Notes: generated from the letters alone by a model not told the origin. DNA of 64,000 nt from Streptococcus sanguinis SK355 (GCF_000212855.1 NZ_GL890993.1:1104705-1168704); one strand, 5' to 3'. Positions 44,592-55,329 are shown, numbered from the stretch's first letter. A program made the numbers and translations.

Positions 44592-45509
44592 ATGAGTATT
44601 TCTTTTTACATTCAGAACCGAAAGGGCTTGTTTAGCTATAAGGCGGTCGAAACACCCCTGTCTTTGGTTTCCTTGGTAGAAGGGCTGGAGGTCGTAGGCC
44701 TCGAGGGCGATAAGGCTTATCAATCCTTGGATCAGATCGGAACTTTTCTTGCTGTCTATTGGGAAGGGGCCGGCCGAGGGTTTGAAGTTTATTATCTGCC
44801 AGACCGGGAAACCTATCAGGTTCGTGTCTTGACACCATCGACGGTTGGCGACTGGAAAGGGGCTATTCTCTTTATGAGTCGTTTGGCTCAGAAGATGAAG
44901 CAGGATATCGTCGATGAATACGGCACCACTTACACCGCTGACGGGATTTTTAATATTGATTTTGAAGCGGATATTCTCTATGGCCTCAACGATGCCAGAG
45001 TTGCAGCTGCGCCTATGCATGTTTTCGAAGGCTATGCTCATGATTTGTATATGTCGCAGGAAAAACTTCTGGAACTATTCAAAGCTGAAGATCCTGTGGA
45101 GGAGTTTGGCAGGCAGATGGCCGAGATGCAGCAGGTTCAGAGTCAATTTTCTACCCCTAAGTATTATAGGGATCAGGGTGGGAAATACCTGGGCTCGTAT
45201 GTCCTGGCAGAAGGAGTGGATACAGTACTTCCGACTCAGCCCATGCCCAAGGGCTACTTGGTTAAAGAGATGATTGAGAGCGGTGCTAGTCAAGACATTG
45301 AATGGCATCTTCATATCCTGATAGAGGATGCCAGCAGTCCGCAGGGCTATAAATATCTGACAACAAAGGATTTAAAAGCTTTTTTGGAGAAGATTCCAGA
45401 GACTCACCGTAGCTATCTGGATTCCAGTCAGATCCGGATTCAGCCACTCAATCGGCTGGAACTGGAAGCCATTTTGGATCAACTTCCCGATGGAGAACCG
45501 AAGTTTTAG
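44592..45509 (+). CDS. DUF4299 family protein
   Basis: Encodes 305 residues from ATG 44592, which follows AGGAGC; the longer frame to 44532 is less likely. It begins MSISFYIQNRKGLF and has the length of DUF4299 proteins found in streptococci. No signal peptide, membrane helix or catalytic motif stands out. Function unknown. Confidence 0.8.
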   Translation: MSISFYIQNRKGLFSYKAVETPLSLVSLVEGLEVVGLEGDKAYQSLDQIGTFLAVYWEGAGRGFEVYYLPDRETYQVRVLTPSTVGDWKGAILFMSRLAQKMKQDIVDEYGTTYTADGIFNIDFEADILYGLNDARVAAAPMHVFEGYAHDLYMSQEKLLELFKAEDPVEEFGRQMAEMQQVQSQFSTPKYYRDQGGKYLGSYVLAEGVDTVLPTQPMPKGYLVKEMIESGASQDIEWHLHILIEDASSPQGYKYLTTKDLKAFLEKIPETHRSYLDSSQIRIQPLNRLELEAILDQLPDGEPKF

Positions 45510-45689
45510 CGCTAGGAAAATTTACTTTTTGAATCTTAACAGAGCTGCCAAAAGGCGGCTTTTTAAGGTCTGTCAGCAGTTCTCACAATTTTGTGACTCT
45601 TTTCGTTTTGATAACATTATTGAAAATATCTTGAAAATTTCAAGAAGAAGCTATAGAATAGAGGTCAGTTTTATAAAAAGGAGAACGAA

Positions 45690-45950
45690 ATGAAAGAAAA
45701 ACACATGCTAATCTTGGGCTGGGTGGCCACGTTTATGTCTGTTATGATGTATGTTTCCTATATCCCACAGATTATGAATAATCTAGCTGGAAACAAGGGT
45801 GACTTTATCCAGCCTTCAGTAGCTGCTCTAAACTGTACTCTCTGGGTCATTTATGGTCTATTTAAAGAGAAGCGGGACATTCCTTTGGCAGCGGCTAATA
45901 TGCCGGGTATCGTATTTGGCTTGATTACTGCTGCTACAGCCCTTATGTAA
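45690..45950 (+). CDS. SemiSWEET sugar transporter (PQ-loop, 3 TM)
   Basis: Encodes 86 residues with three membrane helices and the PQ-loop motif YVSYIPQI in the first helix and a conserved NCTLWVIYG in the second. SemiSWEETs dimerise to form a small sugar channel. AAAAGGAG precedes the ATG. Single gene ending in a terminator. Confidence 0.88.
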   Translation: MKEKHMLILGWVATFMSVMMYVSYIPQIMNNLAGNKGDFIQPSVAALNCTLWVIYGLFKEKRDIPLAAANMPGIVFGLITAATALM

Positions 45951-45953
45951 GAT

Positions 45954-45983
45954 AAGATTGGGAGTTGTTCCCAGTCTTTTTTT
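45954..45983 (+). terminator. Terminator of the SemiSWEET gene
   Basis: AAGATTGGGA (45954-45963) and TCCCAGTCTT (45969-45978) with one G-T pair and a T-run. Confidence 0.85.
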
Positions 45984-46111
45984 GTTGGAAAAACATTGGA
46001 CAAAGTGCTCACTTCACTTGAGCTATAGAGCCTGCCTATGGCTTTTGCTATGTAGAAAATATGCAGGCAGCGTTCAGCAGACCGTCTTTTTATGATACAA
46101 TGGTAAGATGA

Positions 46112-46140
46112 AGTCAGCAGAGTTGTGCTGGCTGTTTCAT
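46112..46140 (+). other. Leader hairpin before the nucleoside phosphorylase gene
   Basis: GTCAGCA and TGCTGGC form a 7-bp stem in the leader between a TACAAT -10 (near 46097) and the start at 46170. Not recognised as a known riboswitch. Confidence 0.3.
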
Positions 46141-46169
46141 CAGGAAGAAAGGGATAAGAGAGCAAGCCT

Positions 46170-46931
46170 ATGATACTTGAAGAATTTGACCAAAGTCGCA
46201 AGGCCATCATCAACCCAGAAGACTTGAATAAATCTATAGAAGGCTTTCCGGAGACGGCTGTTTCCTGCTTTGCTAGAGAGACCTTTGCGCGGATGCTAGC
46301 GGATTTTGATCATGAACTGATTACGACGACTAGCATGGCAAATATTGAAATTCCTATCTATCGTGTTTTCGCAGATGGACGGGAACTGGCTCTCTTTAAT
46401 GCACCGGTTGGAGCTTCGGCCTGTGTGGCTATTCTGGAAGACCTGATTGCTTTTGGCATGAAGAAGTTGGTGCTTTTCGGTACTTGTGGCATCTTGGATG
46501 AGGAGATTAAGGAAACGTCCGTCATTATCCCGACGGAGGCCCTGCGAGATGAGGGGACTAGCTATCACTACCAGCCAACTAGCCGTGAGCAGGAAGTCAA
46601 TCTTGGCCTGAAAGATTTTTTGACGGCTTTTCTGGATGAGCGCGGTATTTCCCATCGCAAGGGCAAGGTCTGGACGACAGACGGCATTTACCGTGAGACG
46701 GTAGCTAAACTCCGCCAGAGAAAGGCTGAGGGAGCTATCTGTGTGGATATGGAATGCTCAGCTGTAGCGGCTTTAGCAGCTTTTCGAGAGATAACCGTCT
46801 GCCAGTTCTTCTATGCAGCTGACCACTTATCTGAGGAAGCTTGGGATATGCGTAACCTAGCCAATCATGCAGACTTGGACGAAAAAGATAAGATTGCCAA
46901 TCTAGCGATTCAGATCGCTCTGGCACTATAG
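46170..46931 (+). CDS. Nucleoside phosphorylase (uridine phosphorylase-like)
   Basis: Encodes 253 residues of the PNP/UDP family. The phosphate loop and catalytic blocks are visible: TTTSMANIEIPIYR, LVLFGTCGILDEEI and VDMECSAVAALAAFREI. It would cleave a nucleoside with phosphate to base and ribose 1-phosphate; purine or uridine preference is not clear. The ECF ATPase gene starts 9 bases after its stop, so nucleoside breakdown and an ECF importer are probably expressed together. Confidence 0.85.
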   Translation: MILEEFDQSRKAIINPEDLNKSIEGFPETAVSCFARETFARMLADFDHELITTTSMANIEIPIYRVFADGRELALFNAPVGASACVAILEDLIAFGMKKLVLFGTCGILDEEIKETSVIIPTEALRDEGTSYHYQPTSREQEVNLGLKDFLTAFLDERGISHRKGKVWTTDGIYRETVAKLRQRKAEGAICVDMECSAVAALAAFREITVCQFFYAADHLSEEAWDMRNLANHADLDEKDKIANLAIQIALAL

Positions 46932-46940
46932 AGAAATAAG

Positions 46941-48626
46941 ATGAAAAAACCAATTATCCAATTTGAAGACTTTAGCTTTCAATATCAGGCCCAGTCTGAG
47001 CCGACCCTGAAGCAGATTAATCTGACTATTTACGAGGGGGAGAAGGTTCTGATTGTCGGGCCGTCTGGCTCTGGAAAGTCAACGCTGGGCCAGTGCCTCA
47101 ATGGGATTATCCCCAACATTTATAAAGGAGAGACCAGCGGTCAACTCTTGATTAAGGGGCAGCCAGCTTTTGAGGCCAGCATTTATGATAAGTCCAATCT
47201 TGTCAGCACGGTCTTGCAGGACACGGATGGCCAGTTTATCGGGCTTAGCGTAGCAGAAGATTTGGCCTTTGCGCTGGAAAATGATGTCATGGGGCTGTCG
47301 CTTATGCGCGAAAAAGTCCAAGCCTGGTCAGAGAAGCTGGATTTATCAGAGCTTTTACAGCATCGGCCCCAGGATCTATCAGGCGGTCAAAAGCAGCGCG
47401 TCAGTCTGGCTGGAGTTTTGATTGACGAGAGTCCTATTCTGCTTTTTGACGAGCCCTTGGCCAATCTGGATCCAAAGTCGGGTCAGGATACCATTGATTT
47501 GATTGACCAGCTTCATCGGGAGACGGAAACGACAACTCTGATTATCGAGCATCGTTTGGAAGATGTCCTCTACAGACCGGTAGACCGCTTAGTGCTTGTC
47601 AATGACGGATGCATTCTCTTTAATGGACAGCCGGATGACCTGCTCAGAACCCAACTGCTAGCTGAAAATGGCATCCGCGAACCGCTCTACATTACCACCT
47701 TGCGCCAGCTAGGAGTTGAAGTGGAAAAGACTGAGGGATTGTCCCGCTTGGATCAGCTGCAGCTGGCAGATGTGACCTTTGAGGGAATAGACTGGTCTGA
47801 CTCTGCCAAAGAGCCTCAGGAGCCCTTACTGGAACTGGAGCATGTGTCCTTTGCCTACCAGAGCGGTGGCAAGCCTATTTTGCAGGATATTAGTCTGAAG
47901 ATTTTCAAAGGTGAGCGGATAGCCATCGTTGGTAAAAATGGAGCTGGCAAATCCACTTTGGCTAAGGCTCTCTGTCAATTCATCGAGACGGAGGGAAGTT
48001 ATCGCTGGCAAGGCCAGGACATCAAGGGAGATTCTATCAAGGAGCGGGCTGAGCGGATTGGCTATGTCCTGCAGAATCCCAATCAGATGATTTCGGCAGC
48101 CATGATTTTTGATGAAGTGGCTTTAGGCTTGCGCTTGCGCGGACTGGAAGAATCTGAAATCGAAGAGCGAGTCCATGCGGCTCTCAAGACCTGTGGACTC
48201 TATGAATTCCGTAGTTGGCCGATTTCGGCCCTGTCTTTCGGCCAGAAGAAGCGGGTGACCATTGCTTCTATCTTAGTGCTGAATCCGGAGATTATCCTCT
48301 TGGATGAACCGACAGCTGGTCAGGACCAGCGCCATTATACAGAGATGATGGACTTTCTGGATGAGCTTAATCAGCAGGGACATACGATTATCATGATTAC
48401 GCACGATATGCAGCTGATGCTGGATTACTCAGATCGGGCAGTGGTTGTGGTGGATGGTCAGATTTTAGCCGATAAGGCGCCTGCGCAGGTGCTGACAGAT
48501 CAAGAGTTGATTGCAGCAGCTCATCTAAAGGAAACGTCAATCTTTGCTCTGGCTGAGAAGATTGGTGCCGACCCTCTGGCTTTGACCGAGTTTTATATGA
48601 GAGAAAAGGAGGACAAGCATGCTTAA
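46941..48626 (+). CDS. ECF transporter double ATPase (EcfA-A' fusion)
   Basis: Encodes 561 residues with two ABC ATPase halves. The first has Walker [14 protein letters not shown] and signature [13 protein letters not shown]; the second has [14 protein letters not shown] and [13 protein letters not shown], with Walker [13 protein letters not shown]. It powers an energy-coupling-factor importer together with the T subunit that follows (8-base overlap). In pneumococcus the matching gene follows a UPF0397 S component; here that gene is at 39011. Confidence 0.93.
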   Translation: MKKPIIQFEDFSFQYQAQSEPTLKQINLTIYEGEKVLIVGPSGSGKSTLGQCLNGIIPNIYKGETSGQLLIKGQPAFEASIYDKSNLVSTVLQDTDGQFIGLSVAEDLAFALENDVMGLSLMREKVQAWSEKLDLSELLQHRPQDLSGGQKQRVSLAGVLIDESPILLFDEPLANLDPKSGQDTIDLIDQLHRETETTTLIIEHRLEDVLYRPVDRLVLVNDGCILFNGQPDDLLRTQLLAENGIREPLYITTLRQLGVEVEKTEGLSRLDQLQLADVTFEGIDWSDSAKEPQEPLLELEHVSFAYQSGGKPILQDISLKIFKGERIAIVGKNGAGKSTLAKALCQFIETEGSYRWQGQDIKGDSIKERAERIGYVLQNPNQMISAAMIFDEVALGLRLRGLEESEIEERVHAALKTCGLYEFRSWPISALSFGQKKRVTIASILVLNPEIILLDEPTAGQDQRHYTEMMDFLDELNQQGHTIIMITHDMQLMLDYSDRAVVVVDGQILADKAPAQVLTDQELIAAAHLKETSIFALAEKIGADPLALTEFYMREKEDKHA

Positions 48627-49455
48627 TCAGCGAAAATTAATCGGCTACCATGCGGGCGAGACGTTTCTTCATGGCCTGTCCGGTGCCAGCAAGATGCTCT
48701 TCTTCGTTCTGGTATCAGTAGCAGCCATGATCAGCTATGATACTCGCTTTTTGCTGGGGCTAGCCCTGCTGTCCCTCTGCCTCTTTCGGCTGTCCCACAT
48801 CCGCATCCGAGACATTTCATTTGTTTTAGTCTTTGCGGCATCCTTTGCTGCTCTTAATTTAGTGATGGTCTATCTTTTCGCCCCTCAGTATGGTGTCGAT
48901 ATCTACGGAGCCAAAGATGTCCTCTGGACTGGATGGGGAGCCTATAATCTAACAGCTCAGGAGCTGTTCTACCTCTTTAATCTCCTGCTCAAGTATGTTT
49001 CGACCATACCTCTGGCAGTGATTTTCCTCATGACAACCCATCCCAGTCAGTTTGCTTCCAGCCTACATCAGCTTGGTATTTCCTATAAAATTGCTTACGC
49101 GGTCAGTCTGACGCTCCGCTATATTCCAGATTTGCAGGAAGAATTTTTCCTGATTAGGATGTCCCAGGAAGCGCGTGGGCAGGAATTATCCAAGAAAGCT
49201 AAACTGTCTCAGCGCGTAAAGGGAAATCTGCAGATTATCATTCCGTTGATTTTCAGCTCACTAGAGCGTATCAACATCATTGCCACCGCCATGGAACTGC
49301 GCCGATTTGGGAAAAATAAAAAACGAACCTGGTACACCTATCAGGCTCTAAGCAGGAGAGATATGCTGGTGCTGACACTGGCAGTAGTCTTTCTATTCCT
49401 CTGCTTTGCTCTCTTCGCAGTCAATCACGGCCGCTTTTATAATCCGTGGAGGTAG
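48619..49455 (+). CDS. ECF transporter transmembrane (T) component
   Basis: Encodes 278 residues with about five hydrophobic helices. The EcfT coupling motifs are present: EARGQEL near residue 190 and AMELRRFG near 225, which dock into the two ATPase halves. Overlaps the ATPase gene by 8 bases. S components probably come from 37529-38122 and 39011-39553 or elsewhere. Confidence 0.92.
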   Translation: MLNQRKLIGYHAGETFLHGLSGASKMLFFVLVSVAAMISYDTRFLLGLALLSLCLFRLSHIRIRDISFVLVFAASFAALNLVMVYLFAPQYGVDIYGAKDVLWTGWGAYNLTAQELFYLFNLLLKYVSTIPLAVIFLMTTHPSQFASSLHQLGISYKIAYAVSLTLRYIPDLQEEFFLIRMSQEARGQELSKKAKLSQRVKGNLQIIIPLIFSSLERINIIATAMELRRFGKNKKRTWYTYQALSRRDMLVLTLAVVFLFLCFALFAVNHGRFYNPWR

Positions 49456-49505
49456 GATAAAGTGTGTGGACTTCGTTTAATATATATTAGGAGGATAACT
49501 ACTAG

Positions 49506-50090
49506 ATGGAAGAAAGAATAAAGAGTAGATTCCGTAAGGACTTATTATTTCCTGTTTTATATGGTTTAGGAGGTATAATTTTTCTCTTCTATATGCCACA
49601 TGCGGACGAATTTGGCTTTTGGGCATCCTTGATTTTTGCTGCTTTGCTACTACTGATGAGTGCACTCTTTACCTGGCTTGCTTGGATTACTAGGCAAAAG
49701 AGCTTGCAGAGCTATCAGAAGCTTTATTCTCATTATCCGGAGCTGGAGAAGAAGTTTTACAAGATTTATAGCCAGTCCCGCTATTCACGTGAAAAACTAT
49801 CTCTTTATCTTTATAAGGATGCAATCATACGAGATGATACCTATTTTCAGTTTCTTATGCTTTCTGATTTAACTGATTTGACTATTAAGATTGAGAAAGT
49901 TCAAGAGAACAAGTACGTTAAGTATCCTCATCTATATTTGTATTATAGTCCCATGAGTGCTAACAAAGATATTCGTCTGCATCTGGGACGCTATACTAAT
50001 CAAAATTATATTGAACTATTACAGTTTTTAGATGTGGTTAATCAAGTCGCCCCTCAGATTAGAATCTATAATGAAGCAAATAAAAAATAA
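49506..50090 (+). CDS. Membrane protein, function unknown
   Basis: Encodes 194 residues behind AGGAGG. Two N-terminal helices (about residues 15-30 and 38-60) precede a soluble part with repeated Tyr and Lys (YQKLYSHYPELEKKFYKIYSQ). The layout suggests a small two-helix anchor with a cytoplasmic domain; I recognise no family. It ends at a terminator shared with rsmG. Confidence 0.6.
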   Translation: MEERIKSRFRKDLLFPVLYGLGGIIFLFYMPHADEFGFWASLIFAALLLLMSALFTWLAWITRQKSLQSYQKLYSHYPELEKKFYKIYSQSRYSREKLSLYLYKDAIIRDDTYFQFLMLSDLTDLTIKIEKVQENKYVKYPHLYLYYSPMSANKDIRLHLGRYTNQNYIELLQFLDVVNQVAPQIRIYNEANKK

Positions 50091-50108
50091 TATTCTCTAA
50101 TGGCGAAG

Positions 50109-50140
50109 AAAAATCAGGCAATTTTTGACTGATTTTTTTC
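50109..50140. terminator. Bidirectional terminator between 49506 gene and rsmG
   Basis: AAAAATCAG (50109-50117) pairs with CTGATTTTT (50129-50137), with T residues on one side and A residues on the other. Confidence 0.75.
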
Positions 50141-50854
50141 TTATAACGGTCTTTTGTTTGGCATGCCGGCTTTGCGGGGGTATTTATTGGGGGTTTCTTT
50201 CTTCTTTTCCACCACCGTAATAAAGCGAGGGTCACCGTTTGGTAGGGCATAGCTGAGGTTGTCTTGGACCTTGCTAAAGAGTAAGTTGAGGGCATTTTTG
50301 GCTTCTTCCAACTCTTCTGGAGCATTAGAAGCCTTGAGCGCTAGGAGCTTGCCACCCACTTTTAGATAGGGAATGGTCAGTTCAGATAGGACCTGCATGC
50401 GAGCAACCGCGCGGGCGGTGACGAGGTCAAATTGAGCTCGAAAGGCCTTGTCCTGAGCAAAGTCTTCTGCGCGGCCGTGGTAGAAGTGAACCTTGTCCAG
50501 CTCCAGCTCCTCTGCCAGCAGTTTGAGGAAGTTGATTCGTTTGTTGAGCGAGTCAATGATAGTCACATCCAGCTGAGGACAGATGATTTTCATAGGGAGA
50601 CTGGGAAAGCCAGCACCGGCTCCGATATCTAGCAGCTTAAGCTCTTGATTATCAATCAGGCCTTGCAAAACGGGCGCTATTGAATCATAGAAATGTTTGA
50701 GATAGACTTCATTTTTCTCGGTGATAGCTGTCAGATTGATTTTTTCATTCCATGCGACCAGAAGTTCAAAATAACGCTCAAACTGCTCTTTCTGACGGTC
50801 GGTCAGTTCGATTCCCTGCTGGCTCAATAGCTGGTAAAATTCTTGCGGTGTCAT
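50141..50854 (-). CDS. rsmG: 16S rRNA (guanine527-N7)-methyltransferase RsmG
   Basis: Encodes 237 residues. The SAM-binding motif [17 protein letters not shown] (near residue 73) and [11 protein letters not shown] are typical of RsmG/GidB, which methylates G527 in 16S rRNA; loss gives low-level streptomycin resistance in other bacteria. ATG 50854 follows AAGGATAAAAT. Single minus-strand gene here. Confidence 0.96.
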   Translation of the reverse strand: MTPQEFYQLLSQQGIELTDRQKEQFERYFELLVAWNEKINLTAITEKNEVYLKHFYDSIAPVLQGLIDNQELKLLDIGAGAGFPSLPMKIICPQLDVTIIDSLNKRINFLKLLAEELELDKVHFYHGRAEDFAQDKAFRAQFDLVTARAVARMQVLSELTIPYLKVGGKLLALKASNAPEELEEAKNALNLLFSKVQDNLSYALPNGDPRFITVVEKKKETPNKYPRKAGMPNKRPL

Positions 50855-50895
50855 AATTTTATCCTTGTTTATCAGTATTTATCCTATTATATCAC

Positions 50896-50935
50896 AAAAA
50901 GAAGTCCCCGGCATTCTGCCAAAGGGCTTCTTTTT
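50896..50935 (-). terminator. Terminator of the ABC exporter operon
   Basis: AAAAAGAAG at one end pairs with CTTCTTTTT at the other, with an inner CCC/GGG and GGC/GCC stem. It directly follows the ATPase stop on the minus strand. Confidence 0.75.
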
Positions 50936-51678
50936 TATATGCCAATCTGATTGAGCTCCGCCAAGAGCAGCCGGCGACGCTCATTTTGATGGGCAGTTGG
51001 GTCAAAGAGAACTTCTTTTTTGATCTTGCCATCTAAAATGAGTAGGACCTTGTCGGCGTAGGTAGCCACACTGACATCGTGGGTTACCAGAAGGATACTT
51101 GCGCCCTGCTGGTGGAAGTGCTGCATGAGCTCCATAGCCTGACGGCCGGCTTGAGAGTTGAGCGCTCCTGTCGGCTCGTCAGCAAAAATGATTCGAGGCT
51201 GGTTCATGAGAGCCCGGCAGATGCCAGCTCGCTGGAGTTGGCCACCTGATACCTGATGGATGCTGCGGTGGGCGATATCCTCGATTCCAGTCAGGGCCAT
51301 TAGTTCCCTCGCTCGCTCATAGGCTCCCTTTCGCTCGTTTCCTTTCTTGCCAATGAGACTCGGCAAGCAAATATTGTCTAGGATATTGAGATTTTTCAGG
51401 AAGGTGGCCTGCTGGAAGACGAAGCCAAAAGCCTCTCTGCGAAGGCGGTCTAAGTCTTTATCTTTCATGGCCAGCAAGTCCTGTTCCTCATAAAGAATCT
51501 GTCCTTGGTCAGGTTTGTCAATGGTGGATAGAAGATTGAGCAGGGTGGATTTCCCGCAGCCAGAAGGCCCCATGATGGCGATGAATTGACAGCTTTCAAT
51601 CTCCAGCGACAAATCACGGAGAATGGGCTCCTGATTTTCCTGATAGCTTTTGCTGAGGTTATGTGCTTCTAATAACAT
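50935..51678 (-). CDS. ABC transporter ATPase (MacB/LolD-like)
   Basis: Encodes 247 residues. Walker A GPSGCGKSTLLN, signature VSGGQLQRAGI and Walker B IIFADEPT are intact. The partner is the FtsX-type permease gene just upstream in transcription. Such pairs export antimicrobial peptides or lipids or act in cell-envelope stress responses; the cargo is unknown. GAGGAG lies 6 bases before ATG 51678. Confidence 0.9.
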   Translation of the reverse strand: MLLEAHNLSKSYQENQEPILRDLSLEIESCQFIAIMGPSGCGKSTLLNLLSTIDKPDQGQILYEEQDLLAMKDKDLDRLRREAFGFVFQQATFLKNLNILDNICLPSLIGKKGNERKGAYERARELMALTGIEDIAHRSIHQVSGGQLQRAGICRALMNQPRIIFADEPTGALNSQAGRQAMELMQHFHQQGASILLVTHDVSVATYADKVLLILDGKIKKEVLFDPTAHQNERRRLLLAELNQIGI

Positions 51679-51735
51679 AGGCTTCTCCTCGGATGTAGAA
51701 TAAATGCTAATTGCTCAGAAGTTGTCTGCTTAAGG

Positions 51736-54071
51736 TCAATGTTCCTTGAGATAGCGACCAATTTCCAGCTTGTTCAGCGCTCGGAGACTAATGTGTGCTG
51801 CTGTGAGTCCGCTGAGAAGCAGAGCCAGCGGTGTCCATAGAAAAGTAAGGGACTTATTGATGATGAGCTGGAGTTTGCTGATACCGAAGCTGCTGAGCAG
51901 CAGACTGCAGACTTCTTGCCCCAGACTAAGGAGTAGCAGGTCGGCTATTGCCAAAGCTAGCATCAAGATGAAGCAGACAGCGAGCAGGTAGTGGCTCCTG
52001 AGTCGTTCACTGCCAAATCCCAGCATCCGATAAAGTGCCAAGTCAGCTTGGTCCTTGGTGAAAATCATATAGACAAAGAGAGTCATTAGGATGAAGACAA
52101 TGATGAGTCCTGTCCAGAAAACGCTGGTCTGAATCAGGCGGAGCATGGCTAGAGTGTCATCAAAGGTCTGATGGAAAAAGTCTTCTACGTCGGTTAATTT
52201 ATAGTTGGAATAGTGTTTTTTCCAATCGTTGATTTTTTTAGCTTTGTTGCTAGCATCTTTAAGACGGATGGTCGTCAGACTATTGAGCGTTTGGGCTTGC
52301 TTTGTCACAAAGACAGCCTTGGCAGTCTTGCCGCCGTAGGTCAGATCCGAGTAGATACCGACTACTTTTAGTTTTCTGGATTGACCGTCTACCGTCAAGG
52401 TCAAGCTGTCTCCTACTTTTAGCTTGAGTTCTTCTGCCTGCAGCTTAGAGAGGGCAATTTCATGCTCGTTTTTAGGATAGCGGCCTTGGCTGTATTTGAC
52501 TGGAAATCCTGCGTGGTTTCCCAGAGTTACCCGCAATTTCTGTGTCTGACCTTGCTGGTCTTGATAGTAGAAATTCTGGTTCTGGTACTGATTAATTTCT
52601 GCGATATCCTTGTCTGCCTGCAGTTCTTTCAGAAGCTGGGCAGCCTTGGTATCGATATCTTCAGTCTGAGAAATATCAACCAACACATCTGCCTGACCAG
52701 CTCCCAGATACTGAATGAAGTTCTTGTCCATCACAGTACTGTAGAGACTGGCTGGCAGCAGGATAAGCAGACTAATCAAACTGACAATGAACAAGATAGT
52801 CAAATAGAGTTTTTTATGATTGAGAATTATTTTCAGAGCGAAATAGGATCTGTCTAAGAAGGGGATAGTCGGTAAGCCCATTTTCGAAGTAAACCTAGTT
52901 TGAGTTAGATTATTGGAAGAAGCTAATCTTAAAGCTTGGCCGGGAGTCAGTTTCTTAAAAGAGCTGAGAGGCCGGGCAGTCAGCCAGAAGACTAAGAGAC
53001 AGAGCAACAGAGCTACTAGCATTTCCAAAAGATAGCTATAGAATGGCGTCGAGTTTTGCCCCATAGACAGTGCCATCTGCTTTTTAAAAGGAGTACTCAG
53101 GAGAAAGGATAGTCCCCATCCTATGATGGTTGCCAGAGCTAGACAGAAATAATATTTGGTCAGGTAGACTCTGCTGATAAAGCTTTGGGGCAGTCCCATC
53201 ACCTTCATAACGGCAATCTGCTGCAGTTCTTCTTGAATCTTGGTCAAGAGGGCAAAGCGCATGCAGAGAAAGGTGATGCCAATGATAGCCAAAACCAGCA
53301 GCCCCATGACTAGGATGACTAGAGCATCATTGAAGCCGTTAATCATCTTGATGGTCGGATAGGTAATCATTGGCGGTCCATTGGACTCAAGCTCTGCATT
53401 TTTATAGGCTTGCTCGATAGTAGAGATCTGGCTAAGCTTATGCACTCGAAAGGCAATCAGATTTTCATTAGATGCAACTGCTTCTTTTTTCAGAGTTTGC
53501 AAATCAGTCTGTGAGATGAGGAAGCGCTTGGAGGAGACTAGACCCGCATTCATCTGGGCATCGCGGATAAAGCCCTGAACAGTTAGCTGGAGACTGCCGA
53601 CTCTTATTATGTCGCTGATTTTGATTTTACCGCTGTTGTAGTAGTAGAGGGGAATGTAGACTTGCCCAGGCTGAGGCTGGGCTGGCTGGTTATATTGATC
53701 CAGTAAGAAGTCGAAGTTTTGGTTTTGACTGGAAAAGCCATTATCCTGAGAGCTGTCCTGAAGCGAGTCTTGCCCATTGATGCGGATGGCTGACCCTTCC
53801 ACGTTGACAAAGTCAGTCAGCTGCCAAGAGGCAATTTCTGGATGCTGCTGGACAAAGTTTTGCAGTCGTTCTCGGTTAATGCTTCCGCTGTGCATTTGTA
53901 AGAGATGAGGGCTTTTGGCTGTCTCTACAAAGCGCTCAATCGAGTTGCTAAGACTGACGGTCAAGCGCGTGGCTGCAAAGCTTAGGGTCAGAGTCAGAAG
54001 CAGGAAAAGCCCGATGACCAGCATACTGACTTTATTTCTTTTAAATCATTTTTTATCAAGCGTTGAAACAT
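51736..54071 (-). CDS. FtsX-like ABC permease, 5' end in a different frame (-1 shift at a slippery site)
   Basis: The main frame (51736-54024) encodes 762 residues starting inside the first membrane helix: MLVIGLFLLLTLTLSFAA, then two large extracellular regions and FtsX-type helix groups (about residues 240-350 and 640-755). No ribosome site precedes ATG 54024. A strong AAAGGAG lies 8 bases before ATG 54071, opening MFQRLIKNDLK in another frame; a -1 shift at TTTAAAA (54045-54039) joins it to RNKVSMLVIG, giving a normal permease N terminus. So the gene is either frameshifted by mutation or uses programmed frameshifting. Confidence 0.8.
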
Positions 54072-55329
54072 ATTCCAGCTCCTTTACTGAACGTGCTCGG
54101 GAGAGCAGATAAGCACCGATGCTGATAGAGATACCGGATAGGATAAAGAGCAGACCGTAGCCTCTGCCTCCTCCAACACCGATGATTTTTCCGACAGAAT
54201 TTGCCAGCCAGCCAAAGTAAGTCAGTGAGGGCTTGAAAAGAGTGTCTGCGACCCAACCCATGCCAGCATAAGCTAGCACATAGCCCAGCTGAGAAATAAT
54301 GCCGATGGTCCCCCAGACCTTGCCTTGATCGGCTTTGTTAATATTGATGCGGACCAGATAGTCAATGGCTGTATTGGCGAAAGGCAGGGCAGCAAAGAGG
54401 AGGAAGCCAAAGCTGCAAATCCAGATGAAGCTTTCCTTCATTCCTAGCCCAACCATGAAGAGTCCCAGTAGAAATAGTGAGAGACAGAGCATACGATGGA
54501 AGTGTCTTTTAATAGCAAATATCCCCAGAACCAAGCCTCCTATCAGCATGCCACTGCTGGAGATGGTCATGACCCAACCGGCTGTTTTGGCGTCTGCAAA
54601 AGCCAGTACCAAGGGAGAAAGCAGGATTTGGACTGTTCCTAGAAAGAAGGAAAAGCCTGTTCCAGCTAAGACTAAAATCCAGATGCCTTTTTTTCCATAG
54701 ACGATTTGAAAACCTTTAAGGAAATCAGTCCAGAAACGACTGTCGCTGCTATAAACTTGTGTGTGAATGGCCCTACGAGCGAGCAAGGTGCAGGCTACTG
54801 TCACGAAAATAGTTGAAAAATCCAGCAACAGAATCGTGCTGATGTGTCCACTCGCCAAAATCATTCCAGCCAAGGCTGGTGAAATCAGATAGCGGGCAAT
54901 GCCATTAATCTGGGACAAACCGGTTGCTTTTGATAACTGTTCCTCAGGCAGCAAGTCGGAAATCGTAGCTCGAAAGGCTGGATTGACCAAGGCTGAAAAG
55001 AGCGAACTAATGGCAGCTCCGATACAGATAAAAATCAAAGCAGGATTCTTCAGACTAAAGTAAATCCAGAGAACGCCTAAGCCTGACAGGCCATCTCCCA
55101 GGGCCATCAGCAATCTTCGGTCATAGCGATCTGCCAGAATTCCAGCAAGAGGAGTAACCAAAAGACCAGGCAGAAATGCACAAAGCGTAACAAAAGAAGA
55201 GACAGAAACCAAACCGGTCAGCTGGAAGATATAAACACCTAAAGCGAAAGAAGTCATACCAGAGCCGATTTCCGAGATGAGACTCCCAATCCAAATCAAT
55301 AAAAATAGTCTAAAGCCTGATTGTTTCAT
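54046..55329 (-). CDS. MFS transporter (MFS_3/drug-efflux type)
   Basis: Encodes 427 residues, about 12 membrane helices. The N-terminal SGFRLFLLIWIGSLISEIGSG helix and the loop LADRYDRRLLMALGDG (MFS motif A) fit the MFS_3 group that includes enterobactin exporters and macrolide pumps. Its last 26 bases overlap the start of the ABC permease. A TetR gene lies 62 bases upstream in transcription, so this is the likely regulated pump. Confidence 0.9.
   Translation of the reverse strand: MKQSGFRLFLLIWIGSLISEIGSGMTSFALGVYIFQLTGLVSVSSFVTLCAFLPGLLVTPLAGILADRYDRRLLMALGDGLSGLGVLWIYFSLKNPALIFICIGAAISSLFSALVNPAFRATISDLLPEEQLSKATGLSQINGIARYLISPALAGMILASGHISTILLLDFSTIFVTVACTLLARRAIHTQVYSSDSRFWTDFLKGFQIVYGKKGIWILVLAGTGFSFFLGTVQILLSPLVLAFADAKTAGWVMTISSSGMLIGGLVLGIFAIKRHFHRMLCLSLFLLGLFMVGLGMKESFIWICSFGFLLFAALPFANTAIDYLVRININKADQGKVWGTIGIISQLGYVLAYAGMGWVADTLFKPSLTYFGWLANSVGKIIGVGGGRGYGLLFILSGISISIGAYLLSRARSVKELEYVSTLDKK

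Noticed and set aside
44325..45041. A 238-codon minus-strand frame across the DUF4299 gene start.
   Set aside because: Half of it is the mirror of a well-supported plus-strand gene, and it lacks a ribosome site and recognisable motifs.
46000..46169. A purine-type riboswitch before the nucleoside phosphorylase.
   Set aside because: Only a single short hairpin is seen; the paired loops and core of purine riboswitches are not present.
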